This document shows positions 12,660-25,403 of a stretch of DNA of 64,000 bases, piece by piece. The stretch comes from Echinostoma caproni (taxonomy: Eukaryota > Platyhelminthes > Trematoda > Plagiorchiida > Echinostomatidae). A program made the translations under genes and the position numbers. A model generated the notes under the pieces. The model did no database searches. It was not told the origin of the DNA and saw nothing but the letters and a program-made list of their open reading frames with translations. Each line of letters opens with the position of its first letter. Within the stretch, counting starts at the first letter, position 1. The stretch is from NCBI GenBank assembly GCA_900618425.1, contig UZAN01039374.1, positions 122,687 to 186,686 on the forward strand. The letters run 5' to 3'.

Positions 12660-14099
12660 TCGGAAGATAGTCGCTTTTGCCTTTATTGTAGAAAATCTTG
12701 TCTACATGAAGGCAGCAAGAAAAAGTCTCTCAAAACATTTGGTTTTATGGGAGGGTTACATGAAATGAAAAAGGGCTACAAAATCGAACCAAGAATAGCA
12801 CTATAGGGAATATTCTCACACATATAATGCATACATTTTTTCCTTCAAAATTAATAAACGCGTTATCCCCCTCAAATTTAATGGTAGCATCTAGAAATGT
12901 ATTAGTTTCTACTACTTTTGATCGTTAGGTTATGAATTGGGAGTGCGTGATACTTATATCCGGATAACGTTACTAAACATATTTTAGATTTACGAAACAG
13001 TCAAAAAAAGATTTTAAATGGAAGTTGGGGTGAAAATCTAGAGTGAGTTGTGTGCAATCCCCAAAACTAGTGCGCTTAATGTAGAATGTTTGAGAAATTT
13101 ATATTGTTGAAAATGTCAAATGTCTGCCCGCCCAGACGACCGTTATGTCGTAAATCAGAATTCCGAAATTGAAGTCCAAAGGTAATAAAAGCATCAAAAG
13201 TTTCAATTTTTTTCAAAATTATTCATTGACTTTGTTATTAATTTATGTCTGTGTGGTTTGCAATCAATGATCTCTCAAGCTTTTACTTTATTCTGGTCTA
13301 AACGCGGAACCTAGATTAGACGTCAATTCCAGTCATATAAGCTTCTGGCGGCTTTGGGGAACCATATCTACTAACGTCATGACATCCAGAGCGAATATTC
13401 TGCTAATCAGTAGATCAGGCATTGAGGGGTATCGTCTTCAATACCACAGTATCTAACAGAGCTATCCACGTCTAAGCCAGTAAGTTGTTCTGATATATGT
13501 GAAGGGCAACTTGTTCCCTTTTATTGAACGGTTCAATTAAGCATACTGAACTTCAGCTTGACCTAATCTGAGTGTCCTCTTTGTTCTTTTTCAAGCACTT
13601 CTGTCAATAACACAGTGGTAGTCTGTGTTTTCTGACCCAAAGATAATCATTTCATGGAGGCGGTAACAGTGAATGACGGTGAACAATGCATATGGACTGT
13701 GACTATGAAATTTTCGTACAACAATTATTTAACAGTCTTTGAATACTTTAGTTCATGCAATCACTGAAGTAATTCTCATTCGGTAAAATTATTTGAAACA
13801 AGTAAAAAGACGGTTTGAGCAAAGTCTAGTGAGAAGTGTGAAGAACTTAAAGAGAAATTTTTCGACTCCACGATGATAAGTGGAATATAGTGACTCATGC
13901 TTAATTTAAATTTGATATATCTGAACGATTGGCTACATGGAATCAGTCTATCATTTATTTTCAGTATAAGCTATTTCTGTTCATGAGGATCTCTCTGGGG
14001 TTTATGATGTACACCATCGGTCTAAAATGAGCAACATTACAGAGTACACAATCTAAGGGAAAACGTTCTTTTTATTTCCTGAAGTGGGTACAAATTACG
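12660..14099. other. No gene recognised
   Basis: AT-rich sequence. Apart from AATAAA at 12853, discussed with the exon at 12444, nothing was identified. Confidence 0.5.
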
Positions 14100-14117
14100 A
14101 TATATATATATATATAT
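14100..14117. repeat. (AT)n short tandem repeat
   Basis: Nine AT units, followed by GTATGT. Confidence 0.9.
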
Positions 14118-14481
14118 GTATGTTTTCCGTAAAATGCATTCCGTTTCGACATGATTGAATAACACGTATTTCAAAAGCCCAGGGAACCCAGAAGTTTTAG
14201 TCCTGAAGAACTGATTCATTTGAGAACATATTTGAAGAAATAGATGTGATTCCACTTTGAATTTATAATTCATTTGTATTATTAATATCACTAAAACTCC
14301 CGGTGATATAAAGAAAACGTTGTGGCGAACAAAGCTTGCTTTTATGAACTTTTTCCTCTGGAAGAATACTGATCCGTCAATTATGGCAAACAATCAAGGA
14401 GCACAAGCCGGCCTGATTGAGTGTGGGAATAAAGAAAACAATAACAAGTGCAGTTGTAGAATGCTCTGCAGTCACGGGTCA

Positions 14482-14802
14482 TCACGTAAACCGAGACTCA
14501 TTGAAGGTGGTGGACAAAGTACCAGTAAACTGATCTGAAACTGTCCGTCGACAGCACCTTCCTACAGCCGTTCGCAATTCGCCTAGTTGATCCATCCAGT
14601 TGTTCTCAAAGGCGATTGGTTCATAAGCCTCGATAACCCGAACCTCAACCTGGCACAGATGACGAAAACGACCGTGACCGTCGGCACGACCCAAGGGGCA
14701 GACCGGAACTCGAACAGTTCATCCATCAACGGTGCACATTTCCAAACCACACAACAACAACAACACAACTCTGCCGGCTTCATTTCAATATATATATATA
14801 GC
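14482..14802. other. G+C-rich island with overlapping open frames, beside a SINE
   Basis: This block is much richer in G+C than its surroundings. It is open on the plus strand (GDWFISLDNPNLNLAQM, then a Ser/Asn and Gln run, 14587-14808) and on the minus strand (EVRVIEAYEPIAFENNWMD, 14482-14694). It directly joins the tail of the SINE at 14806-14979 through an AT tract. It could be an exon, or part of a larger composite repeat whose 3' end is the SINE. No family was recognised. Confidence 0.35.
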
Positions 14803-14805
14803 ATA

Positions 14806-14979
14806 TGAAGCGTGAACTGAAAAGCTCGGAAGCACTGGACAGCTGTTTTGACCTGGTTGGGTCTCATCAGCAGTGCGAATCCATGTACCCGACTGGGGAT
14901 CGAACCCGGGACTTCATGAGCAGAACGCAAGCGTGCTACCCACTACGCCACCGGGCAGCTAATCAGACCGTTTTTCATT
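14806..14979 (-). mobile_element. tRNA-derived SINE, family 1, full-length head
   Basis: Read on the minus strand, the element has a short leader, then a tRNA-like head with an A box (TGGCGTAGTGGGTAGC) and a perfect B box (GGTTCGATCCC). A tRNA-unrelated body follows (GATGAGACCCAACCAGG, then CTGTCCAGTGCTTC, then CTTTTCAGTTCA). The tail runs into an AT dinucleotide tract at 14789-14801. RNA polymerase III would start near 14956-14979. The same sequence recurs at 53088-53254, 53439-53520 and 59752-59900, including about 20 bp of leader, so this is a dispersed repeat and not a tRNA gene. Open frames through it are typical spurious translations. Confidence 0.85.
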
Positions 14980-15370
14980 ATTGTTATAATAAATATCTCT
15001 GACAGGTAGTTATGACACGTGTTATCCTCTGAACATTTCAAAAACAACTTCATTAAAAACCGCAAGTTATAAATAATCCTTGACACAGTTTAGTTTTTAC
15101 GGGAATCGATAATTTAACTTCATCCACCAAGCGATGCAATATGCATAATTATTTTTCTTGGTATTTTTTACTAGGATTATACAAGGATTTAGTATTTTTG
15201 AAACTTATTCTTTCATTTGAAGAAAGAACAAATTTCTCTTGCATGAAATAAGTATGCATATTTGAATATGGTAATTAAACGAGAAGACCGAAACTTCACG
15301 AGATCAAGAGATAATAGTACTCACTGCATAATTTCGAAAACTATATTTCTGCATATCGATGTTGATACAG

Positions 15371-15533
15371 CTTGTTGATAGGGAGAAACCCGGAACTCAA
15401 CAACAAATCATGTTTTCGGAAAAAGTAAACTTTCATTGTGCACTGTATTCAACTCCAATGAGGCTAGCTTTGCGCTCTTATTGGCTTACAATAGTCTTGA
15501 AGCGAAAGGACAATACCAAAGAAAAGAAGGAAG
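15371..15533 (+). CDS. Candidate internal exon, 54 codons, function unknown
   Basis: Acceptor GTTGATACAG and donor GGAAG/GTAAAC bound an open frame (LVDREKPGTQQQIMFSEK ... LKRKDNTKEKKE) of phase 0 to 1. The acidic and basic composition looks coding. It lies about 110 bp before the first 108-bp repeat. No partner exon of matching phase was established. Confidence 0.25.
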
Positions 15534-15642
15534 GTAAACCTTTTTCCTCATCGCTGTTCTTCTTTGTAGCTTGTCCAATGAACGATGATCCTAGTCCTAA
15601 ACAAAGACAGCATCATTTTACTGATTCTTCAACGGCGTTCAA

Positions 15643-15750
15643 ACTCCACTCCCGTTGCTCATTTAAACGTTCGCTGCTGTCTTCGGATACCTACCTATTT
15701 GGTCATATCACTTTGTTCAAATTTGACTGAACCATTGTTAATGCAATGAA
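15643..15750 (+). repeat. 108-bp direct repeat, copy 1
   Basis: The unit begins ACTCCACTCCCGTT and ends ATTGTTAATGCAATGAA. It matches 16286-16393 without gaps and with about six substitutions by eye (about 94% identity). Flanking sequence is unrelated on both sides. No A or B box, terminal inverted repeat or target duplication was seen. Both copies happen to encode similar spurious frames ending KFD then stop. Confidence 0.85.
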
Positions 15751-16285
15751 TATAAGTGTAAGATTTATGTATGCATGCTATTTTTCCCATTTTAACGTCC
15801 AAACAAAAAACTGACGAGGTTTACACGATTTCGGGTCGTGAAACCTCCAGTATATCCTCATTACTCATGAGAGATTTATGTGATATGTCATCATTAAGAC
15901 TATGAAGTATGAGATCAAATCGTTTGGTATTATTAGTGTGCAATGTTTAGGACTTTGTTTGAGTTTATCATTATGGACAATTGCACTTCGTTTTATAGTC
16001 TCTCAACGCATCAATAACCTCACAAAACGTAACTTTGGTTTAATTCTCTTTAAGTTCCAGAAATGCGATTTGCGACTTTCACAGTTCAACAGACAGTTGT
16101 GGCGATTATGAGAACTGCGAAACTTGTAAAATTCACTTGTTTTTAAATATTACTGCCAATCTGTGCACAGAGAATTTAATTGTTTTACCGTTTGGGAACT
16201 GCGGATCGCTTCTGTGCCTTGTGTTCAATAGCCATGTTGACTGGTGGAACTACAAGTATACCTTCCTGCTCGTTTTATTTGGTCC

Positions 16286-16393
16286 ACTCCACTCCCGTTA
16301 CTCATTGAAACGTTCGCTGCTGTCTCCGTATACCTACCTTTTTGATCATATCACTTTGTTCAAATTTGACTGAACCATTGTTAATGCAATGAA
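16286..16393 (+). repeat. 108-bp direct repeat, copy 2
   Basis: Second copy of the 108-bp unit, 643 bp downstream of copy 1 and in the same orientation. Sharp loss of similarity at both ends suggests either a segmental duplication of a small block or two insertions of one short dispersed repeat. Confidence 0.85.
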
Positions 16394-18510
16394 CGTTTCA
16401 GTTGGTCCCCGTCCATCATATCACCGAACCTCTCTGGGATTGTAGCCTACAACCCCTAAGTATTCTGACAAGTTGTGCAACAAAAATCAATATTAGGCTT
16501 TAATCTCACAATTTTCCACTGTAATCACTCCATTTTGCAGTCATGTTGTCTTATTCTCAACACATTATCACGTGCAAAAATTCACAATTCTACATCAAAA
16601 CGACCCGATCTAGTAGCGACGGCAAATAATCACTCGGAATTCCAGCACCCCTGTTTTCACACATGTTCAAATTTAGGAATGACAACATTGTTTCCAGGAC
16701 ATTTCTACTAACAAATCCTTGCCATTTATTCCCCTCAAATGTTGACGAGCTTTTTGATCAAATGTATGCCATTTCGCGTCCTTATATCCACGGGCGTACC
16801 AAAATGTTTACTTTGGGTTTTATTTTACTCCATCGGCATAACGGTAACTGGATGTGGGCAAAGCGTCATTTATGTTGCCAACGCAAACACAATTTACCAC
16901 CAGTTCACACATTTGCTTTGCCCGATGGTAGGTTAGAATATCTTTCAATGTGTGAACCACTTCGTTTGACGAATTTGATAATATTTTTCCCCGTATTAAA
17001 CTATATACTGGCTGCACCCAACCCAAATTTCAACAGAGATGTTTGCACTTAAACCGTTACATGGCTTTCCAAAATACAAGTTTCAGTCCGGTTGCAGTAC
17101 GTGCTCCCGTTTAACTAGGCAAACTCGCTCAATATTTCCGGCAATGCACATGACTTACTGGGTTGTAAACAGGTGAAACGATTTGGTTGAACAATTTTAC
17201 TGTCAATGGAAATCGGTTGTCGTGACCGAATTCCCCGAATTACAAAACGGATAGAGAAACCCCTACTAATCCAGTTTGGCATTCGTGAGGGAGTACAACA
17301 TAATCTAATCAAATTAGAACATGGGATGTAGATGCACACTCGCAGTTACATGTTTATTCAGATCAGTGCAAATCATACGGACCACGAATAGGATGCATTG
17401 CGTTTGAACATTCAAATATGTATATGACACTGAACCCCAAAGTTAAACAGATTGATTCCCCTCTCAAAAGATCACTGTGATTCTTCAATCTGTACCTTTG
17501 CTTTTTGTCATAATAACCACGTTCACCATCCTCATACCTCGGTCCTCATTGTGTTCTGAAAGGTTGCACTAAATATCCCATCAACCACGGCATCAAAACG
17601 CAGTAGGCGTAGCTCATCTTAAGTTTACAAATATCTAGTCTAACCTGCCATCATAACCTGTTGGTGACTCTAATCAGCCTAAGAAATCAGACCTCCACGA
17701 TATCACATTTACTGTTTTCACAACCCTCCTCTGCACATAATCAGCGTTGATAATTCAATCCCCAGGAAACAGGATAGAACTATACAAATATTTCTATGAT
17801 ATCGAGTCTGTGAACATAGACAGTTACTTCCTATGGAGCGCTTTCCTGCCTCATTTTACTCCGGACCATCAGCGTAGGATAAACGTTACATTAGTACAAG
17901 TAACTTATATTTCCATACAACTGTGGTGCCTTTGCACATCAAGTTTAGTTCTTTCACACAGTAATGGACACCAGTTTACCCAAATCTTCAGAAAAAAGGA
18001 GGCTTTTGTTCTGCTTTGTGGTGCGTGCTTTATTGGCTTATGCAACTATAAACACGCGAACTCGCACTTGCCAAACAGTTTTTGTATCAGTTGCCCATAT
18101 CATCAACTCACTAATGGTCTGTCACCTTCGGTCTTGAAAGATCCGGACATGTTTTGCGATAAATTACCCAAGATATCGACCGTTTATGTGATTGGTTTTT
18201 ACTCCCTTTTTGGAAATTTATAAGGTACCGGGATTTGTTTCTGTTCCGCAGTCGATCTTTGTTTCTTTTACGGTTTGAGTGTTGCTGCTGTAGTCAAACA
18301 TCACCCAAGTGCTTCTTCGAATTAGTCATTTGGAAACACTGTACGGAGGAAAACATATCATTTTCATGATCCTTTTACCACAGAGTGCTTCGAGAAGGCC
18401 AGCCACTCCATTGATGCCACTTATCTCGAAAGAATAACAAGTGCCTCAGTAGTTAAATATGGCACCGCAGAATAAGAACAAACCAATTGTCTTGTTTTTC
18501 TCTATTGTAG
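16394..18510. other. No gene recognised; two long but unconvincing ORFs
   Basis: Plus-strand frames 16663-17052 (129 codons) and 17747-18223 (158 codons) have residue mixes rich in Leu, Ser, Cys and Tyr and no splice or family support. Confidence 0.45.
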
Positions 18511-18532
18511 CTAATCAGACAACCATTTTGTG

Positions 18533-18676
18533 ATGGAAGAAATGTCTAACGAAAATGCATTTTCTAATTCGCGTTCAGAGTTCGTGGATTGGAATAACGT
18601 TCAGTTACACAAAGTGCCAGGGCTCGGCAGCTGTGATTTAAACATTGCCGTTCGACAGTTTTATGAGCCACCATAA
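18533..18676 (+). CDS. Small ORF, 47 residues, behind a strong splice acceptor; function unknown
   Basis: A long pyrimidine tract ending CTATTGTAG (AG at 18509-18510) precedes a 22-nt leader and ATG in a favourable context (GTGATGG, G at -3 and +4). The product runs MEEMSNENAFSNSRSEFVDW to AVRQFYEPP. It is acidic and polar, with a single Cys and no signal peptide. A stop codon lies in frame just after the acceptor, so the ATG must be the start. AATAAA follows at 18892-18897. In flatworms such an acceptor just upstream of an ATG could take a trans-spliced leader. The ORF is short and its function unknown. Confidence 0.35.
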   Translation: MEEMSNENAFSNSRSEFVDWNNVQLHKVPGLGSCDLNIAVRQFYEPP

Positions 18677-21600
18677 AGTTGATAAGTACAACTGAATCCA
18701 TTGTTGATAACTTTTGCAAGCATATGGGTGTTAATCAAATCCATCATACACATGTGCACACCCATAGACCACCTAATAAGTGCAATTAATCATCCCAGAT
18801 ATAACATTGTGTTTACGACTTTATACAATCCGCTCTTGGGTAGGGTATTTATTATACGATATCCCCAGCCGTTTTCTCATCATCTTAACAGAATAAAATG
18901 GAGTACAATCATTCGGAGTGCTAATGTACGAACAGTAGTATATGTCACATTCATTTGTGATCAAATTGACAAGGAAAAGGCATAAATAATAACTATTTCT
19001 GGGGTAATAAATCCATTAGGCCCACTTCAATGAAAGGGTGTTTTCCTGCTAGACTGACTATTGTGTTCGCTTATTATTACCGGGGAAACTACCCTTTGAG
19101 GTGATATAAGTTTTACTTCCTTTTTATTTATTGATCACAGAAATGTGCAATAAACCATTAGGGAGGGAGTTATGACCACACAAACGCTGACTGGGAAAAT
19201 GCAGATAATGGGAAGATGGGTGGCCGTGGCATGGTTTCAACTGAGAAAACCCAGGTGGTTATTAGGACGATCTTACCACTCCATCACGGCAGCCAAAATA
19301 ATGTAATGTGCTCGGTGGTTACTTCTATTGCCAACTAGTTCCATGATTTACTCCCTCAAGAAACCTCCTGAAAATGTGTTAGGCTTGTTTTAAGGTAAAC
19401 AATCTGATACTGAGTGATTGGGGAGAACGTTGGTGTGTGAACTATCTCTAGTATCATTTTGATTACACCATAAGGTTGTAGGTCTGTGAATAAAGCGATC
19501 GGATAAAGACATGTAGCATGCAGAGCTTAGCACCAGGCCATAGACCGCTGCGTATTTTGCTAAAGATATCATGTTAACCGGTTCGTAGATTAGTTAACGA
19601 CAGACTGAATGCTAATATAAAATTCTGGTGTCAATTCTAAGTATTATATGGTGTGCCCTTTGCCAGAGGATTTAACTCGAAGAAATAAATCCAATCGGAT
19701 ATGGAATGATTGAATATATAGAGAGGCACAACCAAAAATGGGACGAGTCTTAAATTACCGATCGGGATAATTCTCAGGGATTGACAGAATAAAAGGGTTG
19801 CCGTAAGTCTCTTTTAGAATGTGTGATGCACGGGTTATTTTGTCGCCGTCATCGTTGTTATTTTTGTTCTTGTCGATGATAATCTCCTACAAATATTTGC
19901 ATTGAGTAGTGTCAGACATTGAAATGAAATCTACTCCAATCGTACCGACTATGCATGATAGTCATTCGAATTCGCCCATTCGGCTTCAAACATAGTCATC
20001 GTCCGTGTAAGCTAAGTAATGACCGTGTTTACCAACCACCTTCATCCGACAAATACAAGTGCCTGTTATACAGTTAGATATGACAACGGATCATTCCCTC
20101 AGGAATACTTTTGTTGTATAGCTGTAGACTGTCCTATTTCATGAGAAGCAAATATTCGATTGCTACTGAGAGGTAACTACTTCTTCACTGCTAAATATTT
20201 GAGAATATTTAAGGGAAACATGCCGGCGCTGTTTAAGGTTGTTAGGTAGAGCGATTGGGGTAGTGTGTTTGAACTCCACAAGTTCCTAATTAACCATATT
20301 GAATAACAACTTTCTGATTCACATTTTTCCGAAAACTGATTTCGCGTATGCTAAGTCAAGAGATGCTAATTAGAAAGCTAAGATAAAACGAAATCCTACA
20401 ATAAATGCAGCTACTAATTCTACATGAAATACACTAATAAAGTGGCTTCAGGATTTGGCATAATCAAAACTGCGGATAAAAATGTCAGTAGTCTTGCGGA
20501 ACTGATCACCTCCAAGTGGATTAACTGAGCTAAACAATGCACTCACTGCGTTCACTTGCTTTATTTACCCTGTCATACCACGCAATGCTCATGCTTCCAA
20601 ACAGCTCCCTCCCAAAAGGGAGATATCGGTATCATTTTCCTTTCATGTGCTTTTCTTCTGGGTTTACTAAGCCATGGAACTGCACTGTTTTATAATATCA
20701 ATTTGTGTTTCACTACAGACTATCCCTTAGGATTACGAGATTCTGATCCGGCTCAGCTTATTTAAGTACGAATGCTGTTAGGGGAATCGAATACGAATCG
20801 GTAACACACGTGTTTTTTAAAGACCAATTTAACTATGTTCGTTATTTAGTAAAAGCCTCCTGGTCAACAGCGGACAACTGAATTATTGTATTTGGCAATC
20901 TTCAGAACGATTGGGATTACCGCAGAAAAGTTAGATGTTAAATGTGGGATGAATAAGCCTAACAAAGCTATTACAAAAATGAACCTAACGTAGAAAATCG
21001 ATAAGGAAAAAGCTTCCGAACGTTCATCTTTACGAGAAATCATGTTTGAGGTGTTGATCATTCTAGTCGTTTCACTCACAAAGATTCATCGGTTAAAATT
21101 ATTTGAGGTAATGTGGGCAGTATTCACTGTTTAACCATCAAAATCAATTCCAATGTTCAATTCCCTGTAGTTTTATGTATCTGATCCGCGCAAATTATCT
21201 TATATTTGTTCCAAAGTTTCAAAAACGATGGCTTATCTCAAAACTACCTTTTTAGATAGAACTGAGGATATTTTAACCAATTCACATCGATATTAAAACC
21301 ATACAGAAATGCGGAATACATTTTCATGAAACTGATCATGTTTTGTCAGGCAGCGTACATTTTCTGCCGTTGTAGGTGCACATTCCCTCAACGATATATA
21401 TGCATCATATTTGTGCACTGATAAAATATTTTTTTACCGGATAAACAAATTATTGGGAAGGTGATTCTCTACCAAGTGTGGTGCTTCACATTTTCCCCAG
21501 TACAATTTTTCAGTGCTCAGTAAATGGCGGGCAAGAATTTTATGTATCCCTTCACCAGGCAAAGATGAAAACGCCATAGAAAGGCCATCTCGGCTGATCA

Positions 21601-24600
21601 AAGTTACTGAACGGCATGCTAGTACTTGTTGTCCTAACTCCACTACCTCTTAATTTTGGAGTTGTGATCCTTGGAAACATCGCGGTTTTGAAAAGGTTGA
21701 TCCGTTTTGCTTGTAGCCATCCCAATCAAATTGCGCATTTTGTGATCCAGTGATCTCATTTGTAATCAGACTGTGCGTTAGCTATCTTGTACAAGATCAA
21801 CACCAATCTGGTTTATTCGTTCAACGTCTACACGGGTTGGTCAGACCAGTTTTGTCGATGGGCTTCCTGACAGATGCCACACGGGTCGACGTCGTCGTTA
21901 ATCACCTGTGTGGGTTAGGTAACACTTGGAAAAACCCGACAGCGGAAAAAAACCCAACAATCTATGTCCTATTCCCTGTTTATTCACTTGACTGCATTAG
22001 GGCGGGGCAGCTCAGACGTGAATGTGTGTGTGTGCTCGATGGACGACCGACGAACAGACGGAGGCCGAGAACACAACATCCAACCTCACCCTCAAAAGCA
22101 CCATTTCTGTTATGATAAATTAATGAGCTTTGGGATGCGGGTGTGTTCGGATGTGTATATGATATTGTTTACGTTCCAGATTTGAACTTTCAAATTTGTC
22201 ATCTCGTTTAGATGTGGCGTTTTTCCAAAGTATAACCCGATTCTGTATGTACCCCAGTAACCACAAATGTCTTCTAATCAATCTGCATAATAATGAGACA
22301 TTACCAACCAAGCCAGTTTTATCACTTACGGATAAGAGTGTGTAATTTACAAACACTTATAAGCGGGTTGTGTTAAGATAGTTCTCTAATTATTGTTTTT
22401 AAGCGAGAGTAGGATTCACATATATTCGTAAACTGTCCTTGACCCATTTTTTTTGTAAATAGCCAACCGGAAGCAAAATATCAGTTAATTCTGGGATCGT
22501 TTTAGTGAAGCAAAAAGGATGTTGAGGAGAATCCGGAAACGAAAGTTGCCCTTCATACTATAATGTTACATTTACCAGCAAAACATTCTGGAATTTGAAA
22601 AAAAAAACATTTTGAACAGAGTATTCTCTGTATCCGAGTTATGCTTTTCTTACAAAAGACGGATAAAATCACTTCGGTGAAAAAGAATAACAAACTATGT
22701 TCTTAGTTTGATAACCATTGTCACTAGTAGTAGTAGATCGTTGTAGTTTTACTGTTAGGTTATACTGAACATAAAACAATCCAAAATGTTTCAAAATGAG
22801 CGAATTCCTTCGAAAATAAAATAAAAGCTGCAAAAGCAGTTCAGTCCTTTTTTATTTATAAGAAAGAACTTTCTGAGGAGCTACGTCTATAAAATTGAAA
22901 TGATATTTTGCCCTGACGTCGATTGGGTTTGTTCGGTTACTAACCAGATTTCATGTACAAACGTCTCTGCAGACGGTAATACCTCGCGAATCAGTAAATT
23001 GCTTTACAATGTTCAAAGAGCTCAGCTTTAGTACATTTTCGCACTTTTTGCTTTTGTTGGTTGAATTCGTGAATGATCACTCTGGCCACTGTACTTTACC
23101 CCGTTCTGTGGTTACATGGGTAGTCATCAACAGTTGAAGTATAAAACATGACCTCAATTTGTATTACAACGAAACGTATGTGTTCTAATAATAACAGAGT
23201 AATACGGAAAAATGCACGTCATACATATTTTTCAAACCCAATTAAGATATATGAAACTACATTCTCGTAGGCATTCATAATCGCATATGTATACATCTTT
23301 GTATATACTGATCGTTTATCAGACTGGTTATACTAGCGCTCAAGTTCCTCATCCATAGGTGGTACAACTTCACAGACATTCGAAAGTGGTGAATGGTAAA
23401 CAAGGTTTTGAATGCCGAGATAACCTGGTAGTTCCAAAAGCAATGCTATGAAACACAATGCGTCGGAATTCGCCCTTAGAGTTGAAACAATTTAGAAGGC
23501 AAATTTAGACAATCAATAAACAAAAGTTAATAGAAAACCGAATATAATTGAGTAGCGTCAAGCAGTGAAATGTGGATTGGAGGAAACGGTGACGATCATC
23601 ATTCTCAAAGCTTTCAGTATGTACGCTAATTTCATGCAGTTGGTTCAATTTAGCTCAAGCTAGAAGAAACTCCTTGGAATCTGCCTCTGTATCTTCAAAT
23701 TAAACGGTATATCTCACAAATGTCTCGCCGCGTTCGACAGCTATTTTCTAGAGTAAACCAATACCATTGTCAAACTGGAAAGAACTGGAGAAACAGGTGG
23801 TTTAAGANAATATTCAAACGAAAATCATAGAGTTTTTTAATTCCGTTAACCGGGCTACCCATAGAATTCCCCTTCTTCGGTTAAACTTCTGGGCAGATAT
23901 ATTTTCAGACTTTATGGACCTTCAAAAAACAAGTATTTGGCAAAACACAGATAAACCCGCAATAGGCGACGAGTAACTTGACCACTAATCAGAGTTTGTG
24001 AATGAAGGGTTTTAAATCGGATTTGTTGCAACCGTTCTTCATGTTTTGTTAATGTAATGTTTTCCACTTAATCATATTCAGTTAGTTCTAAAAGGGGTTA
24101 CCTCTGGTAGTCTCTGTCTGTCAAAATGGCAGCATGCAATGTTCGATTCCACAGACGAATGGAAGTTATCACTGTTTAATTTACAAGGTTCACAAACCAG
24201 CACATTTTCCGTTTGCACTGTTACAAGTGTAAATGTGAGCACCAGTGGTGATTACTAATAAAACTGTGGTTTCCGTGAAGTGCTTCAGTGTCTTTTGTGT
24301 GATATATTGAAATCGCGAGTCCATAGTTATACAAGTTGTATGAGTATTTCCAAAAGTTTTATTGGTTTCTATCAAAGAGAGACGCGTGTACTGAGTAAGA
24401 AATTTGAATATTCACCTCACGGCGGAGACATCACGCTGTCAATTACGCTTTTAATCCCTGTCAAAACAATTACAATAATATAACGAGGGATTAGGACGGA
24501 ACGGTGTTCAAGTTCAGCCTACGCCATCCGCCAGACAAAAACGTATTTGTGGTTAGACCGAAGGACAAATGCTGCGATCTCTTTTGAGACGAATAGGAAA

Positions 24601-25403
24601 CGCATTGGTCTATTACCTTTGACCCCGGCGATACTTGTTTCCGTTCTGCATAACAGTGAATAACATAACCTAGCGCTTGAAAATATGTGAATGTTTATGC
24701 TTTGTTTGGTTCAATTTGGAACTGCGCAAGTTTCTGTTATTCAAATGATGTATCACTTAGAGTAACCAAACCAATCATAGGAATATTCCTAAACGCGCCA
24801 CGCTAGCGTTTGTGTGTTCGCGAATTTCCCCATCAAGTAGTGTGTGCTCATTTTGATTTCACGTTGACAGATCACGCATTGGCGAAGTATTGGGGAAACG
24901 TCTTCAGAACTCATCACTACCTTTGGACTCAGTGAGTGATTAATACTGCTACCCAAACCACAGAAAAATAAACAAATAATTTTACAAGGCAATCTTCCGT
25001 CCAAGTCAAAGTTTTCTTATGGGTAATGCTCATAAGCTGTTGTTTTTCTTGTATCCTATAGGGTTCTTGGCACAACTGGAATCGTTTTACCGAGCACAGA
25101 GAGATGCGGAATGTCATACAATGTCACTGTTTCGTGCACTGTCATGGATCTCTAAGTTCACAACACAAAAGTTATTCACGTTTTTTCTGGGCAGAAGCAA
25201 ATGTTAGCACATGAACCACGCGAGCTGGTACAGTTCGCATACTACACACTCTGCGGACAAAGAAATTACGGTATAATTCTGATCGATATTTTGAGAGCAC
25301 CAACTTAAACCGATGTCGTCTGAGTTGAATTTAGTTTGGCACAATACCCATTTAACGATATTGTCCATCTGGGTTCTGTATTATGTGATACACCAAAATG
25401 CAT
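18677..25403. other. No gene recognised apart from a G+C-rich block
   Basis: AT-rich sequence with short frames only. (TAG)n occurs near 22727 and a single N at 23808. The block at 21800-22110 is listed separately. Confidence 0.45.
21800..22110. other. G+C-rich unassigned block
   Basis: A CpG-bearing block (GGTCGACGTCGTCG, GATGGACGACCGACG) in AT-rich DNA. Plus-strand frames are open through it (21750-22115) but read as low-complexity Arg/Pro/Thr near the end. It may be an unrecognised repeat or exon. Confidence 0.3.

Noticed and set aside
14583..14930. 115-codon minus-strand ORF
   Set aside because: Its first third is SINE sequence and the middle is an AT tract and a Cys run from a CAA repeat. 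It is a read-through artefact.
17747..18223. 158-codon plus-strand ORF
   Set aside because: Length is near the chance maximum for this base composition. Residue mix is poor and no splice signals or family were found.
20240..20290. Weak tRNA-like pair (GTTAGGTAGAGCG and GTTTGAACTCC)
   Set aside because: Stems do not pair and no repeat partner was found.
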